NCBI GenBank assembly: GCA_003535455.1
Contig: DOHD01000054.1
Span: forward strand, 1 to 8,559
Reading direction: 5' to 3'
Length of the DNA stretch: 8,559 bases
Origin: Acidimicrobium sp.
GTDB taxonomy: Bacteria; Actinomycetota; Acidimicrobiia; Acidimicrobiales; Ilumatobacteraceae
The notes beneath the pieces are model-generated. The model was not told where the DNA came from and ran no database searches. It was given only the letters and a program-made list of their open reading frames with translations. Of the stretch, positions 1 to 6,206 are shown in pieces. The translations under genes and the position numbers were made by a program. Position 1 is the first letter of the stretch. Each line of letters begins with the position of its first letter.

Positions 1-512
1 GGGCTCAACGCTCGACCATCTTTGACCCATTTATCTCGACCGCCATTAAGAATGCTCACATCGTTGTGACCGTATGTGCGAAAAATCCACACGCCCCACG
101 CCGCGAACCAATTATTTTTGTCGCCGTAAAGAACAACTTTGGTGTCTTTATTGATGCCGGCTGAGCGAACCGCTTTTTGAAATTGCTCACGGCTTGCAAT
201 GTCACGATTTACAGGATCGACAAACTCTGTATGCCAACGAAAGTTAACTGCGTTTGGAATATGTCCTTTTTCGTAAACACCTGGATCGGTGCTTACCTCG
301 ATAATGCGTACTTTGGGATTATTAAGGTTGGCTTCAAGCCAAGCTGCTTCGACGATCGTGGCGCGAGGTGACTTTGCGGGGGCCGAACTTGACGCTTGAA
401 CCGCCGACGGCACAAACAACGCCGAAGTTGAAATCATCAGATAGCTCAGCAATCGAGCCACTCGGCTTGACGTGTTGTTTTGTTTGGGGTTCGGCTTGGG
501 GGTTTTTATCAC
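1..512 (-). CDS. Exported thiosulfate sulfurtransferase (rhodanese), N-terminal part, cut by the window edge
   Basis: My reading of the minus strand gives an open frame of 170 codons that continues past the left edge. The start is GTG at 512, preceded by an AAGGAAA ribosome-binding site about 7 bases away. Residues 1-40 look like a Sec signal peptide: a basic N-region (K3, K6, K10, R17, R20), a hydrophobic stretch at about 21-38, and an Ala-x-Ala-like cut near SAVQA/SSS. From about residue 52 the protein resembles the first rhodanese domain of the CysA/SseA-type tandem-domain enzymes. The recognisable pieces are IIEVSTD, YEKGHIPNAVNFRWHTEF, DPVNRDI, the VVLYGDKNNWFAAWGVWIF block, and LNGGRDKW. 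Family members move sulfane sulfur from thiosulfate to a thiophilic acceptor through a cysteine in the second domain, which lies outside the window, so catalysis cannot be judged here. Most family members are cytoplasmic, so the export signal is notable. A 207-bp gap with its own promoter suggests transcription separate from dnaB. Confidence 0.88.
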   Translation of the reverse strand, partial: MIKTPKPNPKQNNTSSRVARLLSYLMISTSALFVPSAVQASSSAPAKSPRATIVEAAWLEANLNNPKVRIIEVSTDPGVYEKGHIPNAVNFRWHTEFVDPVNRDIASREQFQKAVRSAGINKDTKVVLYGDKNNWFAAWGVWIFRTYGHNDVSILNGGRDKWVKDGRALS

Positions 513-600
513 AGCAGTTTCCTTTATTTGTTGAGATTTGGGGATATTTGCCGAGTGCTTTTAATACCCGACAGTTTTAGTCAACAATGACTATATCGGC

Positions 601-635
601 GTATAGCCAATAGTTGACTCTTTTTGTCAACTATT
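601..635 (-). promoter_or_regulatory. Candidate promoter for the sulfurtransferase with an overlapping 10-bp operator-like dyad
   Basis: On the minus strand a perfect -35 element TTGACA (630-625) is followed after 17-19 bases by a TATA-rich stretch (GGCTATACG, 608-600) that could be the -10. The -35 lies inside a perfect inverted repeat, AATAGTTGAC (609-618) and GTCAACTATT (626-635), with a 7-base spacer. Two smaller dyads follow downstream: CTATA/TATAG (591-606) and TAGTCA-ACAA-TGACTA (578-593). A dyad across the -35 is the usual geometry of a repressor site. It is not followed by a U-run, so an intrinsic terminator is less likely. No regulator gene is visible nearby. Confidence 0.45.
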
Positions 636-719
636 AAAATAGCGATTTAAATTGAGGCTATTTCATCGACCTAATCAATCTTGATCGCTCGCCGAAAAAC
701 TCGCCAGGATCAAGTGGGA

Positions 720-923
720 TTAAAGCAAGCTGACGAATGCCCAGAGCGCGGCGATTGCCCCGATCGTCGCCATCACCACGCTTCGCACAACCGGCGCTTT
801 TGCCAAATCGTTTGCATCTCGCCGATTTTTGGGCGGACGCACCAGTGCGGCGACGTTGCCAGCGAACATCGCGCCACCGAGCGCGATCACTATCCATGCC
901 AAAAGATCTTCGCCGAGAAACAT
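720..923 (-). CDS. Small two-helix membrane protein downstream of dnaB
   Basis: This is a 67-residue open frame starting with ATG at 923, two bases after the dnaB stop codon. Tight coupling to dnaB is therefore likely, and no separate ribosome-binding site is visible. Residues 6-28 (from DLLAWIVIALGG to ALV) and residues 46-66 (VVRSVVMATIGAIAALWAFVS) each look like a membrane-spanning helix. A polar basic linker (RPPKNRRDANDLAK) joins them. The two-helix pattern argues for a real hairpin membrane protein and not a chance frame. The frame extends upstream to 983, but that part overlaps dnaB in another phase and reads like a shadow, so the ATG at 923 is preferred. I recognise no named family and assign no function. 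It is the last gene before a 207-bp non-coding gap. Confidence 0.62.
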   Translation of the reverse strand: MFLGEDLLAWIVIALGGAMFAGNVAALVRPPKNRRDANDLAKAPVVRSVVMATIGAIAALWAFVSLL

Positions 924-925
924 TG

Positions 926-2332
926 CTAGTTCGAGTTGGGGTCTGATGCGAAATTTTCGAACCGCGTATATGCCGCCAACCAAGCAAGACGCACCTTGCC
1001 AAGCGGCCCAGCGCGGTGTTTTGAAACATTAAGTTCGGCGATACCCATTTCGGTTTTGTTGTCGGGGTTATAAACCTCATCGCGATACAAGAACATCACG
1101 ACGTCGGCGTCTTGTTCAAGAGCACCCGACTCACGCAAGTCAGAAAGCGTCGGACGCTTGTCGTTGCGCGACTCAAGACTTCGGCTCAGCTGACTGAGCG
1201 CCAAAATTGGCACGTTAAATTCGCGCGCCAAAAGTTTTAGTTTTCGACTGATCTCGCTCACTTCAAGTTGGCGGTTTTCAGGTTTGCCGTCGCCGCCCAT
1301 GAGCTGCAGATAGTCGATGACGATCAAGCCCACTTCACCTTGACGGCTGACGATGCGTCGAGTTTTTGCGCGAATCGCACCTACAGATGTGCCGGGGCTG
1401 TCGTCGATGATCAACGGCACATCTAGGCGTCCAACTGCGTGCCCGATTTTTGTCCAGTCGTTCGGTGATGGGCGACCACTGCGCAAAACTTTTGAATCGA
1501 CACCGGCTTCGCTGGCCAAAATTCGTTGCACAAGTTCAGCCGTGCCCATTTCGAGCGAGAAAAACAACACTTGCTTGCCAGATGTGCGCGCCACATGCAC
1601 AGCCAAACCGAGAGCTAGAGCCGACTTACCCATCGCGGGTCGCGCGCCCAAGATATTTAACGTGCCTGGTTGCAAGCCGAGCAAAATTTTGTCGAGATCG
1701 TCGAGACCAGTTGCTGTGCCCGTAATCAGTTCTTTGTTGTTGGCGCGATCTTCGAGTTTTTCCATTGCTTCGTTGACCAACAAACCCAGGCGTTGCGAAG
1801 CATCGCCTACATTGGTTTCAGAGACATCAAAAATCTTTGACTCAGACTCGTCGATCGCTCGCGCGACATCTTCTGGGCCGCTATAAGCGATTTCGGCAAT
1901 TTCTGAAGCAACCGAAATCAACTTGCGCAAAGACGCGGTTTCGCGCACGATTTTGGCGTAGCGCTCGGCACTTGTAATCGCTGGCGTGGCATTTTGTATC
2001 GTGAGCAATGCGTCAATGCCGCCGATGCCTTCTAACAAGTTATTGCGACGAAGTTCGTCGCCAACAGTTATCGGATCAACCGGTTCGCCCGCAGAATTGA
2101 GCGCACGAATCGCATCAAAAATATGTTGATGCGCGGGCTTATAAAATTCGTCCGAACGAACACCGCGCTCGAAGGCAATGCTGACTGCTTCGCGAGACAA
2201 CAACATTGCACCCAACAACGATGCCTCAGCCTCAACGCTGTGCGGGGGAATTCTGTTTGTAGATCGCTGAGTTGCCGCACTGCGATCACCGCGATCACTG
2301 CGATCACCACGAGGAAATTCAGCAATAGACAT
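926..2332 (-). CDS. dnaB: Replicative DNA helicase DnaB
   Basis: DnaB is the hexameric 5'-3' helicase that unwinds DNA at the replication fork using ATP and recruits primase. The 468-residue length is normal for the family. The N-terminal domain begins at about residue 28 (RIPPHSVEAEASLLGAML) and runs to about 125. The RecA-like domain starts near 205. Within it are Walker A GARPAMGKS (229-237), the catalytic-glutamate motif SLEMG (259-263), Walker B VIDYLQLM (338-345), the DNA-contact and sensor segment LSQLSRSLESR (379-389), DLRESGALEQDAD (398-410), and an arginine-finger region KHRAGPLG (438-445). There is no intein, unlike some mycobacterial DnaB proteins. The first 27 residues form an extra hydrophilic tail coded partly by a 9-bp tandem repeat. 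The ATG at 2332 has only a weak AAGG element about 12 bases upstream, and no alternative start exists before the conserved domain. It lies 99 bp downstream of rplI and may have its own DnaA-linked promoter. Confidence 0.97.
   Translation of the reverse strand: MSIAEFPRGDRSDRGDRSAATQRSTNRIPPHSVEAEASLLGAMLLSREAVSIAFERGVRSDEFYKPAHQHIFDAIRALNSAGEPVDPITVGDELRRNNLLEGIGGIDALLTIQNATPAITSAERYAKIVRETASLRKLISVASEIAEIAYSGPEDVARAIDESESKIFDVSETNVGDASQRLGLLVNEAMEKLEDRANNKELITGTATGLDDLDKILLGLQPGTLNILGARPAMGKSALALGLAVHVARTSGKQVLFFSLEMGTAELVQRILASEAGVDSKVLRSGRPSPNDWTKIGHAVGRLDVPLIIDDSPGTSVGAIRAKTRRIVSRQGEVGLIVIDYLQLMGGDGKPENRQLEVSEISRKLKLLAREFNVPILALSQLSRSLESRNDKRPTLSDLRESGALEQDADVVMFLYRDEVYNPDNKTEMGIAELNVSKHRAGPLGKVRLAWLAAYTRFENFASDPNSN
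2281..2307. repeat. 9-bp tandem repeat, three copies, inside the dnaB 5' end
   Basis: Three adjacent copies of YGCGATCAC (TGCGATCAC, CGCGATCAC, TGCGATCAC) are present. On the coding strand they encode a GDRSDRGDRS stretch at residues 9-18 of DnaB. The period is a multiple of three, so gain or loss of a unit would keep the frame. The encoded segment lies before the conserved N-terminal domain and is probably disordered. Confidence 0.8.
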
Positions 2333-2391
2333 GGCTACACAATGCCTTAATTTGCCTGTTGATTGCTACGGGTATAACCCTGTGATTCTTC

Positions 2392-2411
2392 TGTGGATAA
2401 CAGGTGGATAA
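2392..2411 (-). promoter_or_regulatory. Two tandem DnaA boxes upstream of dnaB
   Basis: On the minus strand, 2400-2392 reads TTATCCACA, a perfect match to the DnaA box consensus. Positions 2411-2403 read TTATCCACC, one mismatch at the last base. Both have the same orientation and are offset by 11 bp, about one helical turn, which suits cooperative DnaA binding. They lie about 60-80 bp before the dnaB start. A possible -10 (TATACC, 2376-2371) lies just downstream, so the perfect box would sit in the -35 region. The box match is seen directly; DnaA control of dnaB is inferred. Confidence 0.7.
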
Positions 2412-2431
2412 CTAGAAACTCGTTACCGAAA

Positions 2432-2878
2432 TTATTTGGCAACGATTTCTAATTTGAGGGTTGCCACAACCTCGGCAAAAATTTCGGCGGTTACCGAATG
2501 CTCGCCGAGTTGTCGCAATGGTGTCTCAACTTGAATACTTTTGCGATCGATAGTCACACCAGTTTGATCAAACACTGCTTTTGCAATTTCAGCAGCGTTG
2601 ATTGACCCGAACAAACGACCTTCGTTGCCGGCCTTTGCTGCGATTTTGATGACTGTTGTCGACAATGATGTAGCCACGAGACGAGCCGACTCGCGATCAG
2701 CAGCGATCTGAAGTTCGCGAGATTTACGCATGACCTCGGCCTGGGCAATTGTGCCGGCGTTGGCGACTATCGCCAAGTCATTTGGCAACAAAAAGTTGCG
2801 GGCATGACCAGACGAAACATTTACGATGTCGCCGCGACGGCCGACACCCTTGATATCTGAGCGAAGCAAAACTTTCAT
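2432..2878 (-). CDS. rplI: 50S ribosomal protein L9
   Basis: L9 is a two-domain protein of the large subunit that binds 23S rRNA near the L1 stalk and helps limit frameshifting. The 148-residue length is standard. The N-terminal domain carries the signature [18 protein letters not shown] followed by [16 protein letters not shown] (about residues 21-36). A long alanine- and charge-rich connecting helix spans about 40-75, and the C-terminal domain contains [15 protein letters not shown]. The ATG at 2878 overlaps the rpsR stop in an ATGA arrangement, so translation is probably coupled to S18. The stop is followed by the 97-bp gap containing the DnaA boxes. Confidence 0.97.
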   Translation of the reverse strand: MKVLLRSDIKGVGRRGDIVNVSSGHARNFLLPNDLAIVANAGTIAQAEVMRKSRELQIAADRESARLVATSLSTTVIKIAAKAGNEGRLFGSINAAEIAKAVFDQTGVTIDRKSIQVETPLRQLGEHSVTAEIFAEVVATLKLEIVAK

Positions 2879-3324
2879 GATGCTGCCCCGTCAACAATGG
2901 CTTCAATCGTTGCTTCGTTGACAACTTCAGCCGAGACATTTTCTGAGATTTCAACCTGGGTTGAATCTCCAGCACCTTCGTCACGACGCGGACGGCGAGG
3001 GCCGCGATCGCGACCACGATCATCAGAGCCGAATTCGCCACGCTCACGTGGCGCCCGAGTGGCTGAAACACGCTTTGTGTATGGCAACAAGGCCATTTCA
3101 CGTGCATTTTTTACCGCGGTTGCGATGTCGCGTTGTTGCTGCACTGAGTTGCCGTTCATGCGACGCGCACGCAACTTTGAGCGGTCTGACATGTATCGCT
3201 GCAATAGGTTGACGTCTTTGTAGTCGACGAAACCTACTTTTTCTTGCACCATCATGTTCGGGCGCTTCTTCGGCTTACGAAGCAACGCTTTTTTGGCTCT
3301 GAGTTTGTTTGATTTACTTGTCAT
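2875..3324 (-). CDS. rpsR: 30S ribosomal protein S18 with a long charged C-terminal extension
   Basis: S18 binds S6 and 16S rRNA on the platform of the small subunit. The core is clear: [18 protein letters not shown] (30-47), [11 protein letters not shown] (50-60), [21 protein letters not shown] (62-82). The protein is 149 residues long, whereas S18 is usually about 75-90. The extra part starts near residue 84. It has a basic Arg/Gly-rich section (about 84-115, including [14 protein letters not shown]) and then an acidic section (about 116-149). The cysteines of zinc-binding S18 forms are absent: NMMVQEKV stands where a CxxC motif would sit, and GNS replaces GNC. This is therefore a zinc-free (C-minus) form. 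The ATG at 3324 has an AGGA site 7 bases upstream. The stop overlaps the rplI start, and the gene lies 35 bp after ssb. Confidence 0.95.
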   Translation of the reverse strand: MTSKSNKLRAKKALLRKPKKRPNMMVQEKVGFVDYKDVNLLQRYMSDRSKLRARRMNGNSVQQQRDIATAVKNAREMALLPYTKRVSATRAPRERGEFGSDDRGRDRGPRRPRRDEGAGDSTQVEISENVSAEVVNEATIEAIVDGAAS

Positions 3325-3359
3325 GAGAAGTCCTTACTTTTGCTTTTGTTACTTTTTGA

Positions 3360-3812
3360 TCAGAATGGTTCTTCACCGTCAAACGGTGTTTGCTCTGTGC
3401 CCGGGTTGGTGCCGGTGTTAGCCGGTCGGTTCGTTGCGCCGCCGCCTTGACCATCTTGTTTTGGTGTGCGCACAACCGTGGCAGTTGCCCAGCGCAAGCT
3501 TGGCCCGAGTTCATCGGCGATGACGTCGATCGCAGTGCGCTTTTCGCCTTCGCGAGATGTGTATTCACGTTGCTCAAGACGACCAGTAACAACGACTCGG
3601 GTGCCCTTGGTGAAAGTCGCCGCGGCGTTCTCGCCAAGTTGACCCCATGCCGTGACATTGAAGTATGAAGTTTGCTCTTGCCATTCGCCGTTCACTTGAT
3701 AGCGACGACCAACGGCGATGCCAAACGATGCCACTGCTCGACCTGTTGCCGTGAATCGAATTTCTGGGTCGCGAGTTAAATTTCCGACGAGTGTGATGCT
3801 GTTATCAGCCAT
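3360..3812 (-). CDS. ssb: Single-stranded DNA-binding protein SSB
   Basis: SSB coats single-stranded DNA during replication and repair and recruits partners through its C-terminal tip. The 150-residue protein has an OB-fold at about residues 1-110. The segments ITLVGNLTRDPEIRFT, AVASFGIAVGRRY, TSYFNVTAWGQLGENAA and GTRVVVTGRLEQREY are typical of bacterial SSB. A Gly/Thr/Asn-rich linker (about 115-143) leads to the acidic tip FDGEEPF, which ends in the Pro-Phe that binds partner proteins. A GAGGA ribosome-binding site lies about 11 bases before the ATG at 3812. Its place between rpsF and rpsR is the standard arrangement, so it is presumably on the same mRNA as the ribosomal proteins. Confidence 0.97.
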   Translation of the reverse strand: MADNSITLVGNLTRDPEIRFTATGRAVASFGIAVGRRYQVNGEWQEQTSYFNVTAWGQLGENAAATFTKGTRVVVTGRLEQREYTSREGEKRTAIDVIADELGPSLRWATATVVRTPKQDGQGGGATNRPANTGTNPGTEQTPFDGEEPF

Positions 3813-3841
3813 TTTGTTTTTGGTCCTCTATTTTTTGTTGC

Positions 3842-4174
3842 TTATGAATTTGCTGCGACTGAAAGACCGCGACGCGCGGCTTCGTCGTCAGGAAGGCGGA
3901 GAAGTTTGTGGCGCAACACATCGTCGGCGATGCGCATCGCGCGCTCGGCCTCATCAAGTGCGCCGCCTGGCGCCGTGATATTGAAGATCGCATAATAACC
4001 ATCGTCTTGTTTCTTGATCGGATAAGCCAAGCGACGCTTGCCCCACCAATCAGGTGTGCCGTGAACGGTGCCACCGGCATTTGTAACTGACTTGGTGATC
4101 ACACTCAACCAGTTATGGGCAGCCGACTCTTCGAGGTTGCCGCTGATAATGACCATTAATTCATATGCACGCAT
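3842..4174 (-). CDS. rpsF: 30S ribosomal protein S6
   Basis: S6 pairs with S18 on the platform of the small subunit. The 110-residue protein starts MRAYELMVII, the usual S6 beginning. It contains PDWWGKRRLAYPIKKQDDGYY (about 41-61), the conserved loop and strand contacting S18 and rRNA, and a helix with ERAMRIADDVLRHKLLRL. The frame is open further upstream to a TTG at 4201, which would add nine residues. That TTG and the added codons cover the AAGGGAG ribosome-binding site, which sits 11 bases before the ATG at 4174, so the ATG start is preferred. It leads a group of four genes (rpsF, ssb, rpsR, rplI) with gaps of 35 bp or less or a small overlap. A structured leader directly upstream suggests feedback control by S6:S18. 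Confidence 0.96.
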   Translation of the reverse strand: MRAYELMVIISGNLEESAAHNWLSVITKSVTNAGGTVHGTPDWWGKRRLAYPIKKQDDGYYAIFNITAPGGALDEAERAMRIADDVLRHKLLRLPDDEAARRGLSVAANS

Positions 4175-4187
4175 GAACGTGATAACT

Positions 4188-4227
4188 CCCTTCGGACCCA
4201 ACTATTAATTGGGGCCCCCGAAGGGGC
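4188..4227 (-). promoter_or_regulatory. Candidate rpsF leader RNA switch (S6:S18 autoregulation type)
   Basis: In the rpsF mRNA two hairpins exclude each other. Structure A pairs CCCTTCGG (4225-4218) with CCGAAGGG (4195-4188) over 8 bp. It continues with CCCAA (4213-4209) pairing TTGGG (4201-4197) around a 7-base loop. An asymmetric internal loop separates the two helices: GGGC on the 5' side, a single U on the 3' side. This form buries the AAGGG of the ribosome-binding site. Structure B is a compact GCCCC-UUCG-GGGGC hairpin (4227-4214) with an extra-stable cUUCGg tetraloop; it uses the 5' arm of A and would free the site. From memory, known S6:S18 leader motifs feature an asymmetric internal loop next to a CCG, and a CCG borders the loop here. 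The pairing is seen in the sequence; the regulation is inferred. Confidence 0.5.
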
Positions 4228-4252
4228 AGGTATGTGGATTTGAAAGTGTAAC

Positions 4253-4287
4253 GGCACATCAGCACTGTGCCACAGGCCTGTTACAGG
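4253..4287. repeat. Cluster of overlapping short palindromes between the DUF5318 gene and rpsF
   Basis: Four perfect dyads overlap within 35 bp: GGCACA/TGTGCC (4253-4271, 7-base loop), CTGTG-C-CACAG (4265-4275), ACAGGCCTGT (4272-4281) and CCTGT-T-ACAGG (4277-4287). They start 10 bases after the stop of the DUF5318 gene (4297 in minus-strand reading) and precede the rpsF leader. No U-run follows on the minus strand, so this is not a standard terminator. It could be a protein-binding region at an rpsF promoter. No convincing -10/-35 pair was found. Confidence 0.4.
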
Positions 4288-4296
4288 GTTTCGGGT

Positions 4297-4698
4297 TTAA
4301 ATCTCTCGCGTTTTCAATAGATGATGCCACGAACAACTGCGACACACTTCAATCAGATAGCCCGTGAAACGTTCTGGTCGCCGGGCAAACTGCTCGATTT
4401 CGGCTCGGGTCGCGATGAACTTGCCATGACTCGGCAAACGAGGTCCGAACAAATACGTGACCGTCACGAGATGATCTTGCACGCAAATTGGACACTTGAC
4501 GCGGGTTGAGCGACCAAAGTTTCGCGCCACGCGCATAAGTTCGGGGTGCGCATCACAGACGCTGTCTTGCGAGATTATTCCGCGACGAAAGTTCTGAATC
4601 ACGGCGCGACGAGTCAAACGATGGTCAATCTCGCCGAGATGTTGATCAAAATCGTCGATCTCATTATTTTGTTTTTTTTGCACCTGCTTGCGTGGCAT
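4297..4698 (-). CDS. DUF5318-family zinc-ribbon-like protein
   Basis: This is a 133-residue protein with two cysteine pairs, CPIC (69-72) and CRSC (119-122), each next to conserved-looking segments: VCDAHPELMRVARNFGRSTRVKCPIC and YLIEVCRSCSWHHLL. The order CDAxP, CPIC, YLFG, VEVCRxCxWxHL fits the actinobacterial DUF5318 family (Rv0049 in M. tuberculosis), as I recall it. The four cysteines probably bind one zinc ion. The family has no established function to my knowledge. The first 27 residues are hydrophilic and lysine/acid-rich. The ATG at 4698 has AAGG about 10 bases upstream. It follows pcnA by 25 bp and precedes rpsF by 122 bp. In Mycobacterium the family member also lies a few genes before rpsF, which supports the call. 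Confidence 0.8.
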   Translation of the reverse strand: MPRKQVQKKQNNEIDDFDQHLGEIDHRLTRRAVIQNFRRGIISQDSVCDAHPELMRVARNFGRSTRVKCPICVQDHLVTVTYLFGPRLPSHGKFIATRAEIEQFARRPERFTGYLIEVCRSCSWHHLLKTREI

Positions 4699-4723
4699 AT
4701 TTGAACGACCTTAACAAATCAAT

Positions 4724-6124
4724 TTACTTTTTTTGCAAATCCCACCAAGATTGCAAGCGCTGGCGAATTTTTTCGTCGCCAAGCAGACCTTCTTCGATGC
4801 GTATCTCCATCAAAAAATCTAAGGCTTGTCCGACATGACGACTTGGTTTTATATTCAAATACTCCATTACTTGTGCGCCGTCCATTTCGGGACGCATCGC
4901 TGCAAGTTCTTCGCGCGCGGTAAGTTCGGCGATGCGTTGCTCGAGTTCGTCCATGCGACGGGCGAGTGCGGCGACCTTTTTTTCGTTGCGAGTCGTGCAG
5001 TCACTTTTGGTCAACACATTCAGCTCGGCCAAGTGAGCGCCTGCGTCGCGCACGTAGCGACGCACCGCAGCATCGGTCCATCCCATTTGATAAGTGTGAA
5101 AGCGAGCACTGAGCGCAACAAGTTCGGCGACGGTTTCGATGTCCTGCACCGAATAGCGAAGCTTGCGCATGCGTTCACGGGTCATGCGCGCACCAACTGC
5201 TTCGTGGTGATAAAAAGTTACGCCCTTGCCGGGTCGAATCGCCCGAGTTTTTGGTTTGCCGACATCATGAAACAGAGCAGCCAATCGGGTGATACGAAAA
5301 TCACACGGGTCGTCGCGCTTGACATTTTCAATTACGGCCAGCGTGTGGGTTAGAACGTCTTTGTGTCGGTGAATCGGGTCTTGCTCGAGTTGCATCGCCG
5401 CAAGTTCGGGTAAAAAATATTTCGATAAGCCATTATCGACCAAAAACCACAACCCAAAAGACGGTCGATCGGTGACGATCAAGCGATCAAATTCGTCCCG
5501 AATTCGTTCGGCACTGACGATCGTGATGCGATCAGACATCGCTTTTACCGCGGCGATCAACTCGGGTACCGCGATCATGCCGAGACTCGATATAAATCGT
5601 GCCGCGCGCATCATGCGCAACGGGTCGTCGCTGAAGCTAATTTCTGGCGACAACGGCGTGCGCAACGACTTGCCCATCAGGTCGGCCATGCCGTTGAACG
5701 GGTCGACCAAAACAGGCGAGTCAGAAGTAACTTCAAGCGCCATTGCGTTGATCGTGAAATCACGTCGCGACAAATCTTGATGAATGTCTTTCGAAAACTG
5801 CACATCAGGTTTGCGTGAATCGGGCGAATATGCCTCTGCTCGGTGAGTCGTTATCTCATAAACACGCTCGCCTTTTTTGGCGCCTATCGTGCCGAATCGT
5901 TCACCTTGCACCCAAAGTGAGTCGCACCAACCCACCAACAATTCTTTGATCTGCTCGGGCAGAGCATCGGTTGTCAGATCAAAGTCGAGTTCGGTGACGG
6001 GACGATCCAACATCAGATCGCGCACGGTGCCACCGACCACAAATAGTTTGAGCCCAGCACTTCGAAACCTCGAAGCAATTGGATCAATCTCGCTCAGAAC
6101 TGGCGCGAAGCGCTGGGGCACCAC
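4724..6124 (-). CDS. pcnA: CCA tRNA nucleotidyltransferase / PcnA-type tRNA maturation enzyme
   Basis: This enzyme adds or repairs the 3'-CCA end of tRNA in the cytoplasm using CTP and ATP. The 466-residue length is close to the mycobacterial PcnA. Its class II nucleotidyltransferase head carries VVGGTVRDLMLDRP (29-42), the metal-binding pair D47 and D49 (LDFDL), VYEITTHR, the conserved SRRDFTINAMA (119-129), and DDPLRMMRAARF (167-177). A C-terminal HD domain contains LFHDVGKPKT (285-294, H286/D287) and FYHHEAVGA. It could carry phosphohydrolase activity as in E. coli CCA enzyme. The start at 6124 is GTG, followed by a second GTG codon. Almost no ribosome-binding site is visible, so a leaderless mRNA is possible. 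The gene diverges from the DUF6049-like gene across 82 bp, as the homologous pair does around Rv3907c and Rv3909. Confidence 0.93.
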   Translation of the reverse strand: MVPQRFAPVLSEIDPIASRFRSAGLKLFVVGGTVRDLMLDRPVTELDFDLTTDALPEQIKELLVGWCDSLWVQGERFGTIGAKKGERVYEITTHRAEAYSPDSRKPDVQFSKDIHQDLSRRDFTINAMALEVTSDSPVLVDPFNGMADLMGKSLRTPLSPEISFSDDPLRMMRAARFISSLGMIAVPELIAAVKAMSDRITIVSAERIRDEFDRLIVTDRPSFGLWFLVDNGLSKYFLPELAAMQLEQDPIHRHKDVLTHTLAVIENVKRDDPCDFRITRLAALFHDVGKPKTRAIRPGKGVTFYHHEAVGARMTRERMRKLRYSVQDIETVAELVALSARFHTYQMGWTDAAVRRYVRDAGAHLAELNVLTKSDCTTRNEKKVAALARRMDELEQRIAELTAREELAAMRPEMDGAQVMEYLNIKPSRHVGQALDFLMEIRIEEGLLGDEKIRQRLQSWWDLQKK

Positions 6125-6206
6125 GCTCTACAGGCTACGCACACGGTTGCTACAAGTGATGTGTTTGCCCAGTTGGCAACTGCTTGAGCATTAGCGTGAT
6201 TATGTC
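6125..6206. promoter_or_regulatory. Divergent promoter region between pcnA and the DUF6049-like gene
   Basis: Both flanking genes start at the edges of this 82-bp stretch and read outward, so it must carry or lie near two promoters. The only dyad seen is TTGCC-CAGTT-GGCAA (6165-6179). Each of its arms contains a weak -35-like TTGSCM in one of the two directions. No good -10 is seen for either gene, and neither start has a clear ribosome-binding site, so one or both messages may be leaderless. Exact promoter positions cannot be assigned. Confidence 0.4.

Noticed and set aside
680..714. CTTGATC/GATCAAG inverted repeat as a terminator for the dnaB operon
   Set aside because: The arms are only 7 bp with a 21-base loop, and no U-run follows on the minus strand.
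658..1080. A 140-codon minus-strand open frame
   Set aside because: It overlaps the end of dnaB and the small membrane gene in another phase, and the product is Arg-rich without structure. The two-helix frame fits better.
1353..1886. A 177-codon plus-strand open frame
   Set aside because: It lies wholly opposite the conserved dnaB coding sequence. Its product is low-complexity Ser/Arg/Pro-rich with no recognisable domain.
926..2332. A possible intein in DnaB, as in some mycobacteria
   Set aside because: The Walker A and downstream motifs are continuous, and the total length is that of an intein-free helicase.
4175..4201. Upstream TTG start extending rpsF by nine residues
   Set aside because: The added codons cover the ribosome-binding site of the ATG at 4174, and S6 proteins normally begin at MRxYE.
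4233..4241. TGTGGATTT as a third DnaA box
   Set aside because: It has two mismatches to the consensus at the conserved AA end and no partner box nearby.
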